Assembly (NCBI RefSeq): GCF_020085105.1
Contig: NC_058052.1
Span: 28,928,233-28,992,232, forward strand
DNA from: Siniperca chuatsi
Taxonomy: Eukaryota > Chordata > Actinopteri > Centrarchiformes > Sinipercidae
Length of the DNA: 64,000 bases
Direction of reading: 5' to 3'
The position numbers and the translations under genes are program-made. The notes under the pieces were generated by a model that was not told the DNA's origin, searched no databases, and saw only the letters and a program-made list of their open reading frames with translations. Positions 34,393 to 48,800 of the stretch are shown here, in pieces (positions within the stretch are counted from its first letter, which is position 1; each line of letters starts with the position of its first letter).

Positions 34393-34730
34393 GGGGTTTT
34401 CCTCCGCCCGGCCACTTCCAGGAAGTGACTGAAAACAGGCCTAGGGGAGGGGAGGGGGGGGGTAAAACGACACAGAGACACACAGAGAGAGAGAGAGGGA
34501 GAGCAGAGAGAGGGAGGGAGGGAGAAAGAACAACAGCAGAGAAGAAGAAGAGAGAGAGGTGTTGCGTTTGAGCCTCTCTCGTCCGTCGTGAAAGTGAAAG
34601 TGCTGCAGGTTTTATTCTGCCGTTCACTTTGTTTATTTGTTGTTTCCTCGTCCGTCGTGTCGGGGACTTTTACACTTCAGCGGCGACAGACGAGGGGAGT
34701 CAGGTCAGATACCATGTTTACTACGAACAC
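34393..34730 (+). promoter_or_regulatory. nfkb2: Proximal nfkb2 promoter and 5' UTR with kappaB, ETS/STAT and ISRE-like sites
   Basis: Seen: GGGGTTTTCC (34393-34402) fits the kappaB consensus GGGRNNYYCC. CACTTCCAGGAAGTG (34413-34427) is a perfect palindrome holding two ETS cores and a STAT-type TTCCAGGAA. A purine-rich GAGA tract follows. GAAAGTGAAA (34590-34599) matches the IRF/ISRE core GAAANNGAAA. The exon 1 donor is probably CAG|GTCAG near 34704. This spacing suggests cytokine and NF-kappaB feedback control, an inference consistent with known NFKB2 autoregulation. Confidence 0.5.
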
Positions 34731-34741
34731 ACACACGTTTC

Positions 34742-34782
<41 letters not shown>

Positions 34783-34833
34783 CTCTGTAAATCAGCTTTA
34801 AAGCCTCTAACTGCTGTTTGTTTGTGCCGCAGG

Positions 34834-34872
34834 ATGACTGAAGCTCAGTTCATGAACGTCTACGACAGTGAA
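34834..34872 (+). CDS. nfkb2: nfkb2 coding exon 1
   Basis: Encodes [13 protein letters not shown]. The acceptor GCCGCAG ends at 34832 and the donor is GTGAGT. The 5' UTR lies in one or more upstream exons. Confidence 0.85.
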
Positions 34873-37800
34873 GTGAGTCCTCTTCTGTTCAAACATTCAC
34901 ACTGACAGTTTATATTTGTGAGCGCTGTCCTCGACTCAGTAACCTGACAGTTGATGACTTTTTCAGCTAATCGACTGGTTTACTGAGTGTAGGGCTTCCT
35001 GTGTCAGGGCTCCTGTAAGGGTCAAAAAGATTTTCTGCCACTGAGAAATTATTTCTACGCAGCAAGATGGATAAAACGGATAATATATTCATTGGAGTAA
35101 TGACCGTTTAGATGTATTTATGGATAACACGGGGAGCTGCTGCCCGTCATGATGATCTCTGTAATGTTGCCCGGCAGCAGTGTGGTTTCCTTTGTTCTTA
35201 TTGATTTAAAAAAGTCAGAAAAGGTGAAGAAGGTTTTGAACTTTTTTTAATCAGCCTTTGTAAAGCTGTGAAAGAAACTCAGATCTGTGAATGTGTAGAT
35301 TTGGCTCCTTTGTTAATTGTTCTCAGCTTCTTTAACCTTATTTCAGTTCTACCTGTTACCAGGTAGAACCTCTGCAGAGGAGGTTCCCAAACTGACCCTG
35401 TTAAATCGAGGTCAAAGCTCTTTGTGAACTTGTGATTTTCCAGTTTGAGGAACGTGTAGAAAAGATATGTAGTTCAGAACGTGATGCAAAAGTCACACAA
35501 AGAAAAATGAAATGCTTTTGTGAACCTCAGAGTTCCCTCGCTGTGTCTGATCCGTCGGGACAGACGTCAGCAGTTTGCACTGTAATGAAGTGATAAAGAA
35601 AAACTGGGAATTTTCTGATTGCTCAGTTTTCTCAACAGAGTTTCAGATTACAAAACTCTGAAAACAAAACGCTGCTCTCGTAGTGTCGGCCTCCAAATCC
35701 GCTGGAAAGAAAACATCAACTTAAGTAACAGAAAGTTTATCAGAGCAGCACAACAGTGTAGATGTCCGTCACTGAGTTTGAATCCTGTCTGCAGTCTTTT
35801 ACTCTAAATTATGCAATCAGAAAAAATTCCAATTTCTGCAGAAGTTGGTATTTTTTAATGATGCAGAGTTAAACTAATTTGCATCTTCAACTTCAAACAC
35901 AGTGTGGGAGCTTGGAGTTTCAAACAGTTTCCTGCTTTGAATCTGAGCTCAGCTGGTTCTTCCTGTAACTTCACCACGTTCACAACCTTCACGTTTAAAT
36001 GCAGAGTATTTGACAGACAACAGCCGGCTCTGAAATGTTTCTTTTTATTTGATTTAACCTTTATTTAACCGGGCAAGAGAGGGAGACCTGGCTGCGATGG
36101 CAAACAGATAAAACAATACTTAGAAGACTAATATGAGCCAACGGGGCAAACATTAGCAGTAACTGTAGAACTGACAATAGTCTTGAATTCAGCAGGATGA
36201 GATGTTATCAGATTCCTCAGAATCTTATTGTCCTTGATTTAAGCTCGTACTGGTGTTATTTTCCTCCCACGGGTGAATACATTCATCTCAAAATGTGTAA
36301 AAATCAAGTGCTAAATAAAGAACAGAGTTAACGTGACTAATATTGTGAAAAGGACTTTCACTCTTATTTTCATTTAAATTCCAGTTTGACTAAGCACTTC
36401 CTTTGGTCTTTTGATGTTAGAAATGGTGATGAATGTTCTCAGAGCCCAAAGTTTTACCTTCAGGTTGTTAATTTCAAAGTGTCCAGAAACCCAAAGAGAT
36501 TCAGTGAACAAAACTTCACACCAGACACTCTGGATCCAGATCATGTTTTTGATGAAGAAATGATTCATATAATCAACTAACTGACCAATCAGCTAATAAT
36601 TTTGATACCTGAGACCAGAGATGTAAAGTGATAACGGATGATTAATGATTCATTCACTACAAGACAACTGTGGAGCCCCCGAAGTCTCGAATGACGACAT
36701 TTTTTTGTATGTTGTGCGTAAATGTCATCTTTTGGGACCTTGGGGCTCCGTGGAAACCATGAAGATAGATGCTGTAGATGGATTTTGATTGATTCTCTGT
36801 GTGATTGATTGTAAGGTGCGTTTACAAACTGGCAAATGTTCTCTTACAGTTTTAGATGCTAAAAACAGTTTTTCTTCTTCTTCTTCAGCTGCAGATGAAT
36901 TTGATGCCGTACGACTACATTCCCCCAGTGGACATAAAGACTGAACCCTACATACCTGAGACAGGTATGCAGACAGGTGTAACACAGACAGACTTAATTC
37001 CAGTTTACTTCCAAAATATTGTCTGTATAGTTTAGATTCATCAGTCAGAACCGTAGCCACTGGTGACTCAGTTCTCAAACCATAATTATGTTTAAATAAA
37101 TGTCCCAGGTTGATTCTAAATGTTAAAATAACCGATATTTGATTGTCATGCAATTAATCTTTTCTTTCAAATGGCATTCTTTTATTGTTTTATTAGACCA
37201 TATTTCAAGTCAGCTCCATTTTGTGCCACAGTATTTAAAGCTGAAGAAGACAGTTTACACTGAAGTTTGTACCTCATCTTTATCATTGTTTCCGAAATAA
37301 TTTACCAGACTTGAGTCGAGCAGATAATCTGTACCAGCGCCCAGGCCTCAGTACTCGTGATCCAGTCCGGTGTTCTCACTGCTCGGCCAGAACTCGTACC
37401 TGGAAAAAACATTATCCATATAGATTACTGATGAAGTACCTGGTTCTCCGCTATAATTTACCATTTTCATGTTTACAGCCTGGTACAAAAAACGGTTTTG
37501 GTCTCTCTAGTTAATTTCCCCCTTCGTGACATTGTGAGGGAGGTGTGAATTTTTTTATAACTCACCCATTTAAATTATATTAAGGCTTAAAGTTCTGCAT
37601 AATTAAGGGGCGTGGCCGCTTTGAGTGACAGGTGGGTGCCCTATCTGGTGGCAAGCCGCTAGGTGGTTCAGCAACCCGGCTTATGTAGAACCTTTTGCTT
37701 TCTTGAACCTCCAGTGAGTACCTAAAAACCTAGACCTACAAGTATTTAGTAATCCATTACAATACCAACCTCTTGTTTGAGATATTGAAACATGAGCTTA

Positions 37801-40800
37801 GACTTCTCAAAACCTTCTAGTACCTGACTCACCTGAAGCCCAGACATAATAATTATTTCGAGAACCTCCTAGTACTTGCAAGTTCCTGGGAAACTCTTTG
37901 CTGCACTTTCTAGAACCTCTTATTTGCACCTGGAAACATCGGTTCAGCTTTTTCAGGTAAAACCTAGCAACACAGTAACTTATTGAGGCCAACAGTGTCT
38001 AGAAACCCAGTCTAGTCTTTTCAGAAGCTTGTGTTGAGTACCTGATAAATGTCCAGAACGTCCGTCAGTATGGTGAAATAAATGGAATTTCTTTAAAACC
38101 ATACCTGGAAACAAGTAATGGGACATTTTAGAACCTCCCAGACCCTAAAAATCTAGACCTACAATTTTTATAGTCTGCAAGTTCTCATGAACCTGTTCTT
38201 ACTTAGTTTAAAAGAGGGTCTCACTCTCTAGAACCTCTTTGAGACTACTCAATACCTTTGCTGAGTCCTCAAGTCTTTCTAGAACCTGGCCATGATAGCT
38301 GGATAGTATTTTGGGCATTTTTGTGCCTTTATTACAGACAGTTGAGATATTACAGATGCAACAAAGGTAGGAAATCAGACCTACGGTTTTCTCAAAAACA
38401 ACAGTACCCATCAGTGCTTGGGAAACCCAACCTGAACTTTCTAGTATTCTCTTGTTACAAGAAACAGAGACCACGTTTGTCCACAAACTGTAAATGAACA
38501 GTGCCTTGGAATCTAGAGCTACACGTTCTATAATTTACTAGTGGGGAAAACACCTCAATCTACCTTTTTACTAGGTGTAAGTGCTGTAGCTGGTGAAATA
38601 GTGAAAGTGGATGGTGACATCCAGAAACCATCAGTCATTGTGACCACTGAATTTTAGGTAGGCATAGTAACAGTTTCTGTTTGTGTCATTAACTGAACTT
38701 TTATTTGTGTTTCAGCTCATGGTCCTTACATTCAAATCATCGAGGAGCCCAAACAGGTGAGGCTAATATTTTACTTTTTTGTCTAGTAATTGTACAAACT
38801 TACAACCTCACATTTACATTATTGGCATTTAGTTTCTACTCTTACTGTACAAAGTGACTTTCAACAGTACATTCAGTTTGTGGACCAGCTGGGCTAAAAG
38901 CAACAAGTAGGAAGAAAGAAACTGTCAGAGATGACAGAGCGTAGAGTTAATATTCATGTGAAGATAAAACAATTAAAATACATTTTTATGTAAAAATATA
39001 GAAAGCTTTCTGGACAAAGAATGAAGTATGTGGTGCGTGGATAAAGGTTTCCCACACGGATTAACATTAGGCCCGCTGCTATTTACTGTACATTATCAAT
39101 ATTTATTCTCCAACTGAGCATTGCAATGTCCACTTTTATGCTGATGACACCATTTTGTATGCCATTGGCCCCACAACAAACCAGGCCTTCTCCAGGTTAG
39201 TCTGATGACCTCCAGACCTCTTTTATTAATTAATAACTTGTTCTAAACTCCAAAAAGACACAATGTTGGCATTTCAAAAGGGCACAAAGCTGTGATGTTT
39301 TTTCTTTGATGATCAGCAGATAGTTTGATGGTAAATTTAGCTTTTCATGCTAAAATCGGTTGGGGCTGAAGACTACAAGTTTGAAAATGAAACAGATCTG
39401 TTGGTGTGGAGTTAGAAAGAAGTGAGCTCACCAGACCTCTGCAGCCCGCTGCTCATCTCTGCTGCAGGCTACAGGGTCCAGGCTACATTAGCCGCTACTA
39501 GCATAACACACCTGAATCTCACACCCAACTGTCTGCTCTCCAGTTGCATTGTGGGTAATGTAGGCACCAGGTTTCGAACTGTCTATTGTGAGTCCGACAA
39601 TTTTACAGGAGTGCAATGATAAACTGGAGTATTCTTTAAAAAAAACAAAATGTCTGCATTTCACAAGAACCAAACAGAAGAAACTAAAGATGGAGGACAG
39701 CAGTTTGGAATTTTAGTTTTAAGATGAGATACGATAAGACTTTATTGATCCCCGAGAGAAAATTCAGAGTCAGACTGAGAGGTAACAAAACAGATACAGA
39801 ACTCTTTGAATGAAATGATTTAAGAAAATAAAATAAGAGATTAAAGAAATGAAAGAGGTGACAAATGAATTGTGCAAAAGAGGTAAAGTAGTGCTCCAGC
39901 AGCCACGATGTGTGAACTGTATATGTAGTATAAGTATATAGGTATAGCTTTGACTAATAAATACAGTATACTGTATAAGAAATATGTTATATATAATGTG
40001 TGTGCAGTATATGTAAGATACACACACTATACAGTTATAATACAATGAAGTAAATATAGTTGGAATGAATATGATAAAACATATAATAATATAATATAAA
40101 CGCATAATAATAACATGTAGTATAGTGATATAAATAGTATAATGCAATGTACATATGTGTAAATATATAAATAAATATTGTGAAACATGAAGCCAAATAC
40201 TCGTGTACAAGTGTTGTTGTTTAGGGAGTTTTAGACAGAATGAAGAACAAATGTAAGAACAAAAGGCCTGTTCACCTAAATACACACACACACACACACA
40301 AACACACTGTGGTGATTCCCCTCTTCAGGTTGATCCACATGTTACTGTAACAGTCTGTTCCTTTAGTCCAGGGTTTTCCCAACAGTCATATAACAACGTG
40401 GGACTGAGTAGCTGAGCTGCAGGAAGTCAGGGAGTTTCTGCAGCTAAAGGTCATGTGACACTGAGTCCTCCGACTGTCTGTATGCAAATCAATCAGTTCT
40501 GGTATGAAGAGAAAAGAAGAACCAGGTTTACGCAATCAGTGGATGTACAAACCTGAAATAAAATTACACAAACTGCTTGTTACTGCAGCTGAGTCCGACT
40601 TCCTGTGACTCTGTTGTTCTGCTCAGAGGTGTAAAGACGCAAACGGAGAGTGATCAGGACTTTATGATCCTTTATACAATAACAGCAGTCAATGCTATAA
40701 GGAACACAAAAACAGGATTAAAACAGACAATTTAAAAATAATACAAACACAAAAAAGTACCCAACAAAAATATAAGATAAAAACTAAAAATCTAAAAATA

Positions 40801-43800
40801 AAAAAATACATTTTAATGGATAAATAAAATCCTAAAACACATAACTCTATTCTAAAATACCAACCAAATAAAGTAGTTACATAGAAACACAGCGAGATAA
40901 GTTTATCATAACTAAAGGTTTTAAACGCACAGAAGGAGATTTCGTAGGTTCCTGAAGTGAAGTCAGACTGAGGCTCGAAGAACTGAACATGAAGACCCCC
41001 CTTCAGTCCGAACCCTGAACCACAAACGCCATATTCATGTCTAGATAGCATAATGAGAGAATAGTCAGTCAACTCTGTTAGAGAAAACGCAATAAGAGGT
41101 GGAGTTTGTAATGAACAGAGAGCACCATGGGAAACAGAGTCTGCTGTGTTTGCATACGACGGATCCGTAGTCCAGCACAGAAAGAAATGTGGATGATACA
41201 GGTTTTATTCTTTCTATAAGAAAACTTAGTATTTCTAAAATAAAAACAGACTTTTATCGATTACAAACCCGAGATGTTTGTCCAGATGAACTCTCGGCGC
41301 TCTGATTGGTGGAAGAGTCCAGGAGACACACACACAAAGACGTTATTAACTACCAACCGCTCAGTAAACACGTGTGTTTGTGTTCCCAGAGGGGCTTTCG
41401 TTTCCGTTATGAGTGTGAGGGTCCGTCCCACGGAGGGCTCCCAGGGGCCTCCAGCGAGAAGAACAGGAGAACCTACCCGACCGTGAAGGTGAGTAACATC
41501 AACAACACTCTGACGACGCTTTCACAACATGTCGACAACCTCGGCTTCATTCCCAGCAGCTACGACGTGCTGTTTGTAGTTGTGAACGTGTTCTTTTGAG
41601 CTGCTGCGTGAGCCTTATGTCCACATGAACCCACCCTGCACACTGCCATGCTGACCAAGCACATCGCTTTTACCCTCAACCGACCAACTCTGTGATGATT
41701 AAACTGAGGTGAACGTTCGCAAGCTTTCTCATCTCTCCTGTACCATCCATCCCGAATGAATCAGTGTCAAGGCCTCATGGGATACGCTGTTGTTGAATGC
41801 TAACAAAATAATAATTATTTTATCTTTGTGAAAAAGACAAGGTGTTAATATATTACTCAATACGTGTTTCTGGAAGACTGACAAAACAAAGCGTCCATGA
41901 AGAGATGCTGGTGGAGAGAAGGCAGGTTATATATGATATCATGGCATGGAAAATAGTTAAAGCTGCTCTAATCAATGTTTTGTTTTGTTTTTTACAAATT
42001 TAACATTTAATCAAAATGACTGATGTGTAAATGGTGTCGCTCGTAGCTGAGAACCCACAGAGAACCGTCTCCGTCTCCGCAGCTCCACGGAGCCTTTTAG
42101 CCTCTTTTAGCTGCTAGTTTTGGTGTTGCAGCACATTTCCTGTCTGGTTCAGTCTCAGTGGTTCTGATGAACTCGCTGAACGCTACCTGCTCAGCAGCAA
42201 ACAGCAGCCAGACGCAGTCAGAGAGCAGCTGCTGAACATAGCGGAGCATCTAGCTGCTAAAGAGCCGGATGTTTCCAACACAAACTCGCCTGAAGCGTCA
42301 TGTGACTCTGACACGCCTCCTGATGAAGCGTCATGTGACTCTGTCGCTGCTGGAGGCGGAAATAAGCAGCTGTTTGATCACAAGTTTGACTTATGTTACA
42401 TTGGTTTATATTGTGACACAGCAAATAAGTTAACAGAAACTCTTCCAGTTTCATTATGACTCAAATCAGAAAAGTGGATCAGCTGTTCCCTTGTTTTCTG
42501 TCTGTCTCAGATTAATAACTACGTGGGTAACGCCCGGGTGGAGGTCCAGCTGGTCACCCACTCCGACCCTCCTCGTGTTCACGCTCACAGTCTGGTGGGA
42601 CGTCACTGCACCGAGAACGGCACCTGCACGCTCGACGTCGGCCCCAACGACCTCATAGCCTCGTCAGTATCCAATCACAGCGCTGCATCTTTACCAACAC
42701 TTAGATGTATATATAGATATCAAACGGCAGCAGAATCCCCCGAAGCTCCTTTATCGTCACAACAAACAGATGAGGAGTCAGGGAGGAAAGTTTTCATGTT
42801 TTTATTCCATCATTCTTTCTGGAGAAAATCTCCAAAGAGGAAGTCAGAATTTTCTTTTTTTAATGGCTCAGGAAACACTTATATTTCTTATACAAACAAA
42901 TAAAGAGCTAAATGATTCATAACACTGATGATGGAATTCAAACCTTCAGGGGGATTTTATTAAAGAAGTAGGAAAGAGAAGTAGAAGGAAAAAATAAAAA
43001 CTACAAAATGTCAGAAGGGAACGGGGGAGCTAACCTGCGTTGCTAAATTACTGAAACATTAAAAACAGACAAATGTGACAAACATTATTAATAAATAATA
43101 ATAATAAAAGAACTATTTCCTCTCAGTGAGTCCAACACCTGTTAGATTAAATTCATAAAACTACTATATGAAGTGGATTTAACTTAATGCATGAATATAG
43201 ATTGTTTTTAAAAAAACAACATGTGAGTAAATAAAGCGAGACTTTGTCAGGTGTTGTGCTGCAGCTGAAAACCAGCCAAAGACATGAATAAGTATCCAAA
43301 CAGTTGGAGATATGTGTACATATACACACAGTATATGTGAAATGATGTAAAATGTGAAATAGTGAAATATTCTGTCTGGTGATGTCACTTCCTGTAGCTT
43401 CAGTAACCTGGGGATCCTCCACGTGACCAAGAAAGGTGTGGTGGAGGTTTTGAGCCGGAGGCTGAGAGACGAGAGGAAGAGACAGAAAGGAGCTCACTGT
43501 CACCTGACAGGTAAGCTCCGCCCCCCCGACTCACCTGTGGACCGGTAGGAACAAACCGTTTGACTCTTCCGATCTCAAAATTCTGATTCAAATTCTCTAC
43601 TTTCTATTCTCATTATTTTGGCGTCAAAATTCAGATTTACCGTCTCAAACTTTGGACGTAGTTTTGACTTTTGTCTTATTCTCTCATCTCATAAGTTAAT
43701 ATCTCGTGCTTTTGACTCACCTTGAGTATTTTTATACCAAGTTTTCATCTGTTGGTGTAAATGTTCGTCCATACCTGCCTGACCTCCGCTCAGGTGAGCA

Positions 43801-45633
43801 GCTTCGTCCTGCACAGTTTGAACGTTTTAAACGTGTCGTCGTGTTTGCTTTGAATTGTTTTAGGCCCGTATTGATCGAACACCTGTTTTTAGTTTTATTC
43901 TTTTATTTCAGCGTGTGATTTTGTGGTTTATATTTTTGTTGTTTTGGTTCGGGGGCCGTATTGTATGCAGCGTCTTTTGTAGATCCAACAATAAATCACA
44001 TTTTTTTTAAAATGGCATTAGATCAGGATGAGACGCGGATAAAAAAACGCAGGTTAAACAGTGATGTGGACAACCGGTGACAGGAATGAAAACCTGTAAA
44101 TGCTGATTCTGCTCTCACGACAGATGTGAAGGTTTAGACTGTGGACACAAACGCAGAACAAAGACCTGATTTGTCCCAATCTCCCCAGAGACAGAAGCGT
44201 AAAATAACTGTCTCAGGTGCGTCTGACGCTCTGCTGTCTGTCCTCCTCCAGATGCAGAGGAGATCTCCATCCTGAAGGAGGCCAAGGAGCTGGGGAAGGT
44301 GATGGACCTGAACATCGTCCGGTTAAAGTTCACCGCCTACCTGCAGGACAGCAACGGAGGGTTCACCAGAGCGCTGAAACCCGTCGTCTCCAACCCCATC
44401 TACGACAGCAGTGAGTCCCAGCATCCCAAAATCTCACCTTTTACTGATGGAGATCTGCATGGAAGAAAAAGGATTTACTGTCTTTAACCATCCGATGTTT
44501 CTCAGGAATGAGGACGTTTAAAAAGGAAGCTGCTTTGAACTCAAGCTGAAGTGAAATGTTTGCACGGTTTAAAGGCTTTTAGTCTCAGTAGTTTGAGTTT
44601 CTCTGACTGAATGTGTCTGAGGAAAGTACTGATGTTCCCGACGCTCAGTTATCAGTTCCACGTTTGTCTTTTGCAAGTAAGAAGCAGTCCGTGCGTCCAC
44701 CCGACTCTGTCACGGTGAATGAGTGGAGGACGAGTAAACGACGGATTCATATAATGAACCATCAGAAATCTGTTTGTGTTTCACCTGCAGAATCTCCGAA
44801 CGCCTCCAACCTGAAGATCTCTCGGATGGATAAGACGTGCGGCTCGGTGCTCGGAGGAGACGAGATCTTCCTGCTCTGTGACAAAGTCCAGAAAGGTGAA
44901 AACATTTGATTTGATTCCACGTGTCAATAAGACTTCATAGTGTGCGCCGGCGTCAGCTCGGCTCTGTTACTGCAGAAACAGAGTGAAGCCGCCTGCTGTG
45001 CTACAAGTTAAAGTCCTGCATTCAAAACTTTACTGGAGTAAAAGTACAAAAGCATCAGCATCAAAATAAACTTAAAGCACCAAAGTCAAAGTGCTCGTTA
45101 TGCAGAATAATATATATTCTAATTATTGCTGCATTAATGTGTTGATCACTTTAAAGCTGCAGCTGCTGAAGCTGGAGCTCGTTTTACTTTATATTCTGCT
45201 GGTAGTTTAATCTGTAATATTACATCATTTATTAGTGGATTATATTTAGTTTTAATCTGAATCTGCAAAGTAACAATTTATAAATGTAGTAGAATTAAAA
45301 AGTACAATATTTCCTCTGAGATGTAGCGGAGCAGAAGTATGAAGTAGCAGAGTAAAGCGCCTGTACATGGACTTCCCACCGCTGGCTGGCGTAATTATTG
45401 TTGGTGTAACATCAAGCACTAAGCTGGTAGCGGATAAAGACTTATTATCTGTTTATTTTATGCTTCTGATTATTATTTTACGGTCTCTGAAGCTGGAGAA
45501 ATGTCCCATCATGCATCTGTGCTGCTCCTTACAGACGACATTGAGATCCGTTTCTACGAGGAGGACGACGAGGGAGGCTGGGAGGCGTTCGGTGACTTCT
45601 CACCCACAGACGTTCACAAACAGGTACAGAGCC

Positions 45634-45679
<46 letters not shown>

Positions 45680-45803
45680 ATAAGTCTCACACACCCTGTC
45701 TGTCAGTGACATCAAGCAAGTGATAATTGTTTTGGAACAGACAGAATAACAACCAGCAGCCATCTTTTATCTGAGCTGAACGGGGGAATTCCTTCAAACT
45801 GTC

Positions 45804-45872
<69 letters not shown>

Positions 45873-48800
45873 ACACCACACACACACACACAAACTTTTT
45901 TTAAACATCTTATCTGATTAAACATTTCAGAATCAGCTTTGTTGCGTTTTATTATGTGAACAATTTACAGGAAGCTGGAAACAGACAAACAGCTAAAAAC
46001 AAGGACAACTAAACTGAGCAAAGAGAGAAAATATCTGTATAATATATAATATTGTATAAAAAGCAACGATGACCAACAACATACAGGGTCTACGTACGAG
46101 AGTCTGAAAGGTGGAAACAAACAGAGTGCAAAGAATAAATATTGTAACGTAAGATATTACTTTATTTACATGAAGTGAGTCACGTACAGTATGTGCATGT
46201 GCAGGATTAATATTTGGCAGTAATATGTACATACATGCTCTTTAAATAACGATGTTCAGAAAGAAATTGAACTCGTGTAGCACGTTTTGTGAAAGGTGTC
46301 TGCTTCTGCAGCCACACGTTTCACTTTGAATTCACTTTTTTAAATGTGGAGTCTGAACTCGATGCTTTCCCGCAGCCTTTGTGAAACCTCACTGCTGAGA
46401 TCATCTGTGCAACGCCAAATCTAAATCTCACTGATCCTTGTTTAAAGCCATATTTGTTTTCCTCTGGTAGTCCATCTGTGCTCCTGTGTCTTTAAGCCTT
46501 AAGAAAATCCGATTTTCTTAAAGCAAAAACTAACCGATGTGGTGAGAGTGAGAGAGTTTTTTACTTGTTTCCAAACAAATGAAGAGATGAATTCAAACTA
46601 AGCTTAAGGTTAACAACTTGAGCACAGGATAATCACATGAACAACTCAACAGTTAAACCGTCTGAACTGTGAGTTTGAAGACGGCCGATAAGAATTTGAG
46701 CTTTAAAGTTAATTCTTGACCTTTGAAACAGAATTTAAACCAAATAAACTTATTTAAAGGTCCACTTACTGGCTTTTACCGGAGCTTGCAACTCCATCTA
46801 TGGACCTAAATTCATGACTCAGGAAACTAGCCTTTGTGCAGCAGAATTATAACACAAACTGTGGTTTAATGCAGGTTTAAAGTTAATCCTGATTGGTTGT
46901 CAGTGTTACTCATACATCCTGTCTTCTGTCTCCTCAGTATGCCATCGTGTTCAAAACGCCGCCGTATCACAGCGCAGAGATCGAGCGGCCCGTCACCGTC
47001 TTCCTGCAGCTGAAGAGGAAAAAGGCCGGCGACAGCAGCGACCCCAAACAGTTCACCTACATACCACAGGTCCAAGGTCAGCCACCGCACCAACATCGCT
47101 GCATTCGTGTAACAGATGGAACAAATACACAGATAACCTGTAAATCCCCAGGAAGACGTGTTTTTGGGGTTAAAGGTTTCGGGGTTTCCCTCAGTGGAAA
47201 CAGTTGCCATGCAGCGAGTTTCAGTCCTCTCCTACTCACTCAGATGTTTATAATGAAAACAAAAAATGAAGTAAATTTCAGGCGAAGAAAACGTGTTTTC
47301 GGCTTCTGTTCTGCTTTTATTACCTTTTACATTTCCGATCTTTCTTCCCCCTTCCTCTCCTCTCCTGCTCTCTTTCAGACAAAGAGGAGGTGCTGAGGAA
47401 GAAGCAGAAGCCGCTGCCTCACTATGACCCCTGGAGAGGAGGAGGAAGAGGAGGAGGAGCTGCGGGATTTGGAGGAGGAGGAGCTGGAGGAGGAGGAGGA
47501 GGTAGAGATTTTAACTTTCTGAAAGGATAGGAGCCTTAGGAGTGGGGATTTCCACATTTCAACACTAATAAGAAAAATGTAATGTGCTTTTTATATGAAC
47601 ATACGATGTTTGTGTATAGTCATACAGAAGATTATGAAGATTATTGTATAATGTCGTTTAGTTTTCTGTCACACTCGGAGTTCACTGTGGACTTTGTTTC
47701 CTTCTGCAGGGTTCCAGTTCAACCAGCAGATGAATGGAGCAGGAGGAGCAGGAGGAGGAATGGGAGGAGTTTTCTTCACAGGCTTCGGCGGAGGGGCAGG
47801 GGCTCAGATGTCAGGCTCCGCCCCTCAGACAGGGGTTACCCAGCAACAGCCAGACGGACAGACGGGAGGACAGACAACAGGACAGACAACAGGACAGACT
47901 GGCTCGCCACTACAACAGCAGCTGTATCAGATTGGTAAGATATTGCATTAAAGGGAAGTCCTTTTACACGTTACCATAACAACATGTTCTTATTGTTTGC
48001 AGATGATGTCACCCTGTTCGTGTACATGCTCAAATTTAATATTTGATCTCCTCTCTTTTTAAAAAGTCCTGCTTTGTGTTTCCAGCTGCCACCCTCCACA
48101 GCAGAGCCTCTCAGAGCGCCAGACAGACCGCTGCTGCCCTGCTGCAGTACTGCAGCACCGGGGACGCCCGGGTCCTTCTGGCAATCCAGAGACACCTCTG
48201 TGGCGTCCAGGACGGCAACGGAGACACGTGAGTTTTTTTTAAACTTCATTTTATTACTTTTTTTGTCCTACAAGCTGGCTGAGATGACGCCACAACCAGA
48301 AGGATCAACATCGAAAAGACATACATGTCTGAATTGATGTTGTGTTTTTTGTTTTCCCACAGTCCTTTGCACCTGGCCATCATCCATCAGCAGACAGGTG
48401 TGATCCAGCAGCTGATCCACACTCTGCTCAGCAGCCAGCAGCAAAACATCCTCAACACAGCCAACCACCTCCGACAGGTAGCTAACTCATCTTAGCAACG
48501 CGAACCACCCTGTGTCTTAACACAGTACTCATGTCAACAAAGCTAACAACCTCTAACAGGCAGCTAACTCCTTGCTAACTCACCTCAAAACAGGTAACTC
48601 ACCTTCAACAGGTAGATAATTTCTAACTACCTCATCTCTCAACATAATAATCTACCATAATTCATGCAACTAATTTACCATAATACAGCTAACTACCTTC
48701 AACTAGTTGTGAACTCGAGGTCAGCTCACCTCAACACAGCAAACCACCTCAAATAGGTTGTTAACTGCTTGTTAACTCACTTAAACACAACTAACTTCCT

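Noticed and set aside
39770..40297. 175-codon minus-strand frame rich in Ile/Tyr/Leu resembling a membrane protein
   Set aside because: AT-rich dispersed repeat translated in reverse. Hydrophobicity follows from base composition.
29800..47553. Enrichment of kappaB decamers across the nfkb2 locus as a whole (also 45783-45792 and 47544-47553)
   Set aside because: For GGGRNNYYCC on both strands roughly one hit per 4 kb is expected by chance, so the total count is not unusual. Only the close pair in the CpG island and the promoter-proximal site were kept.
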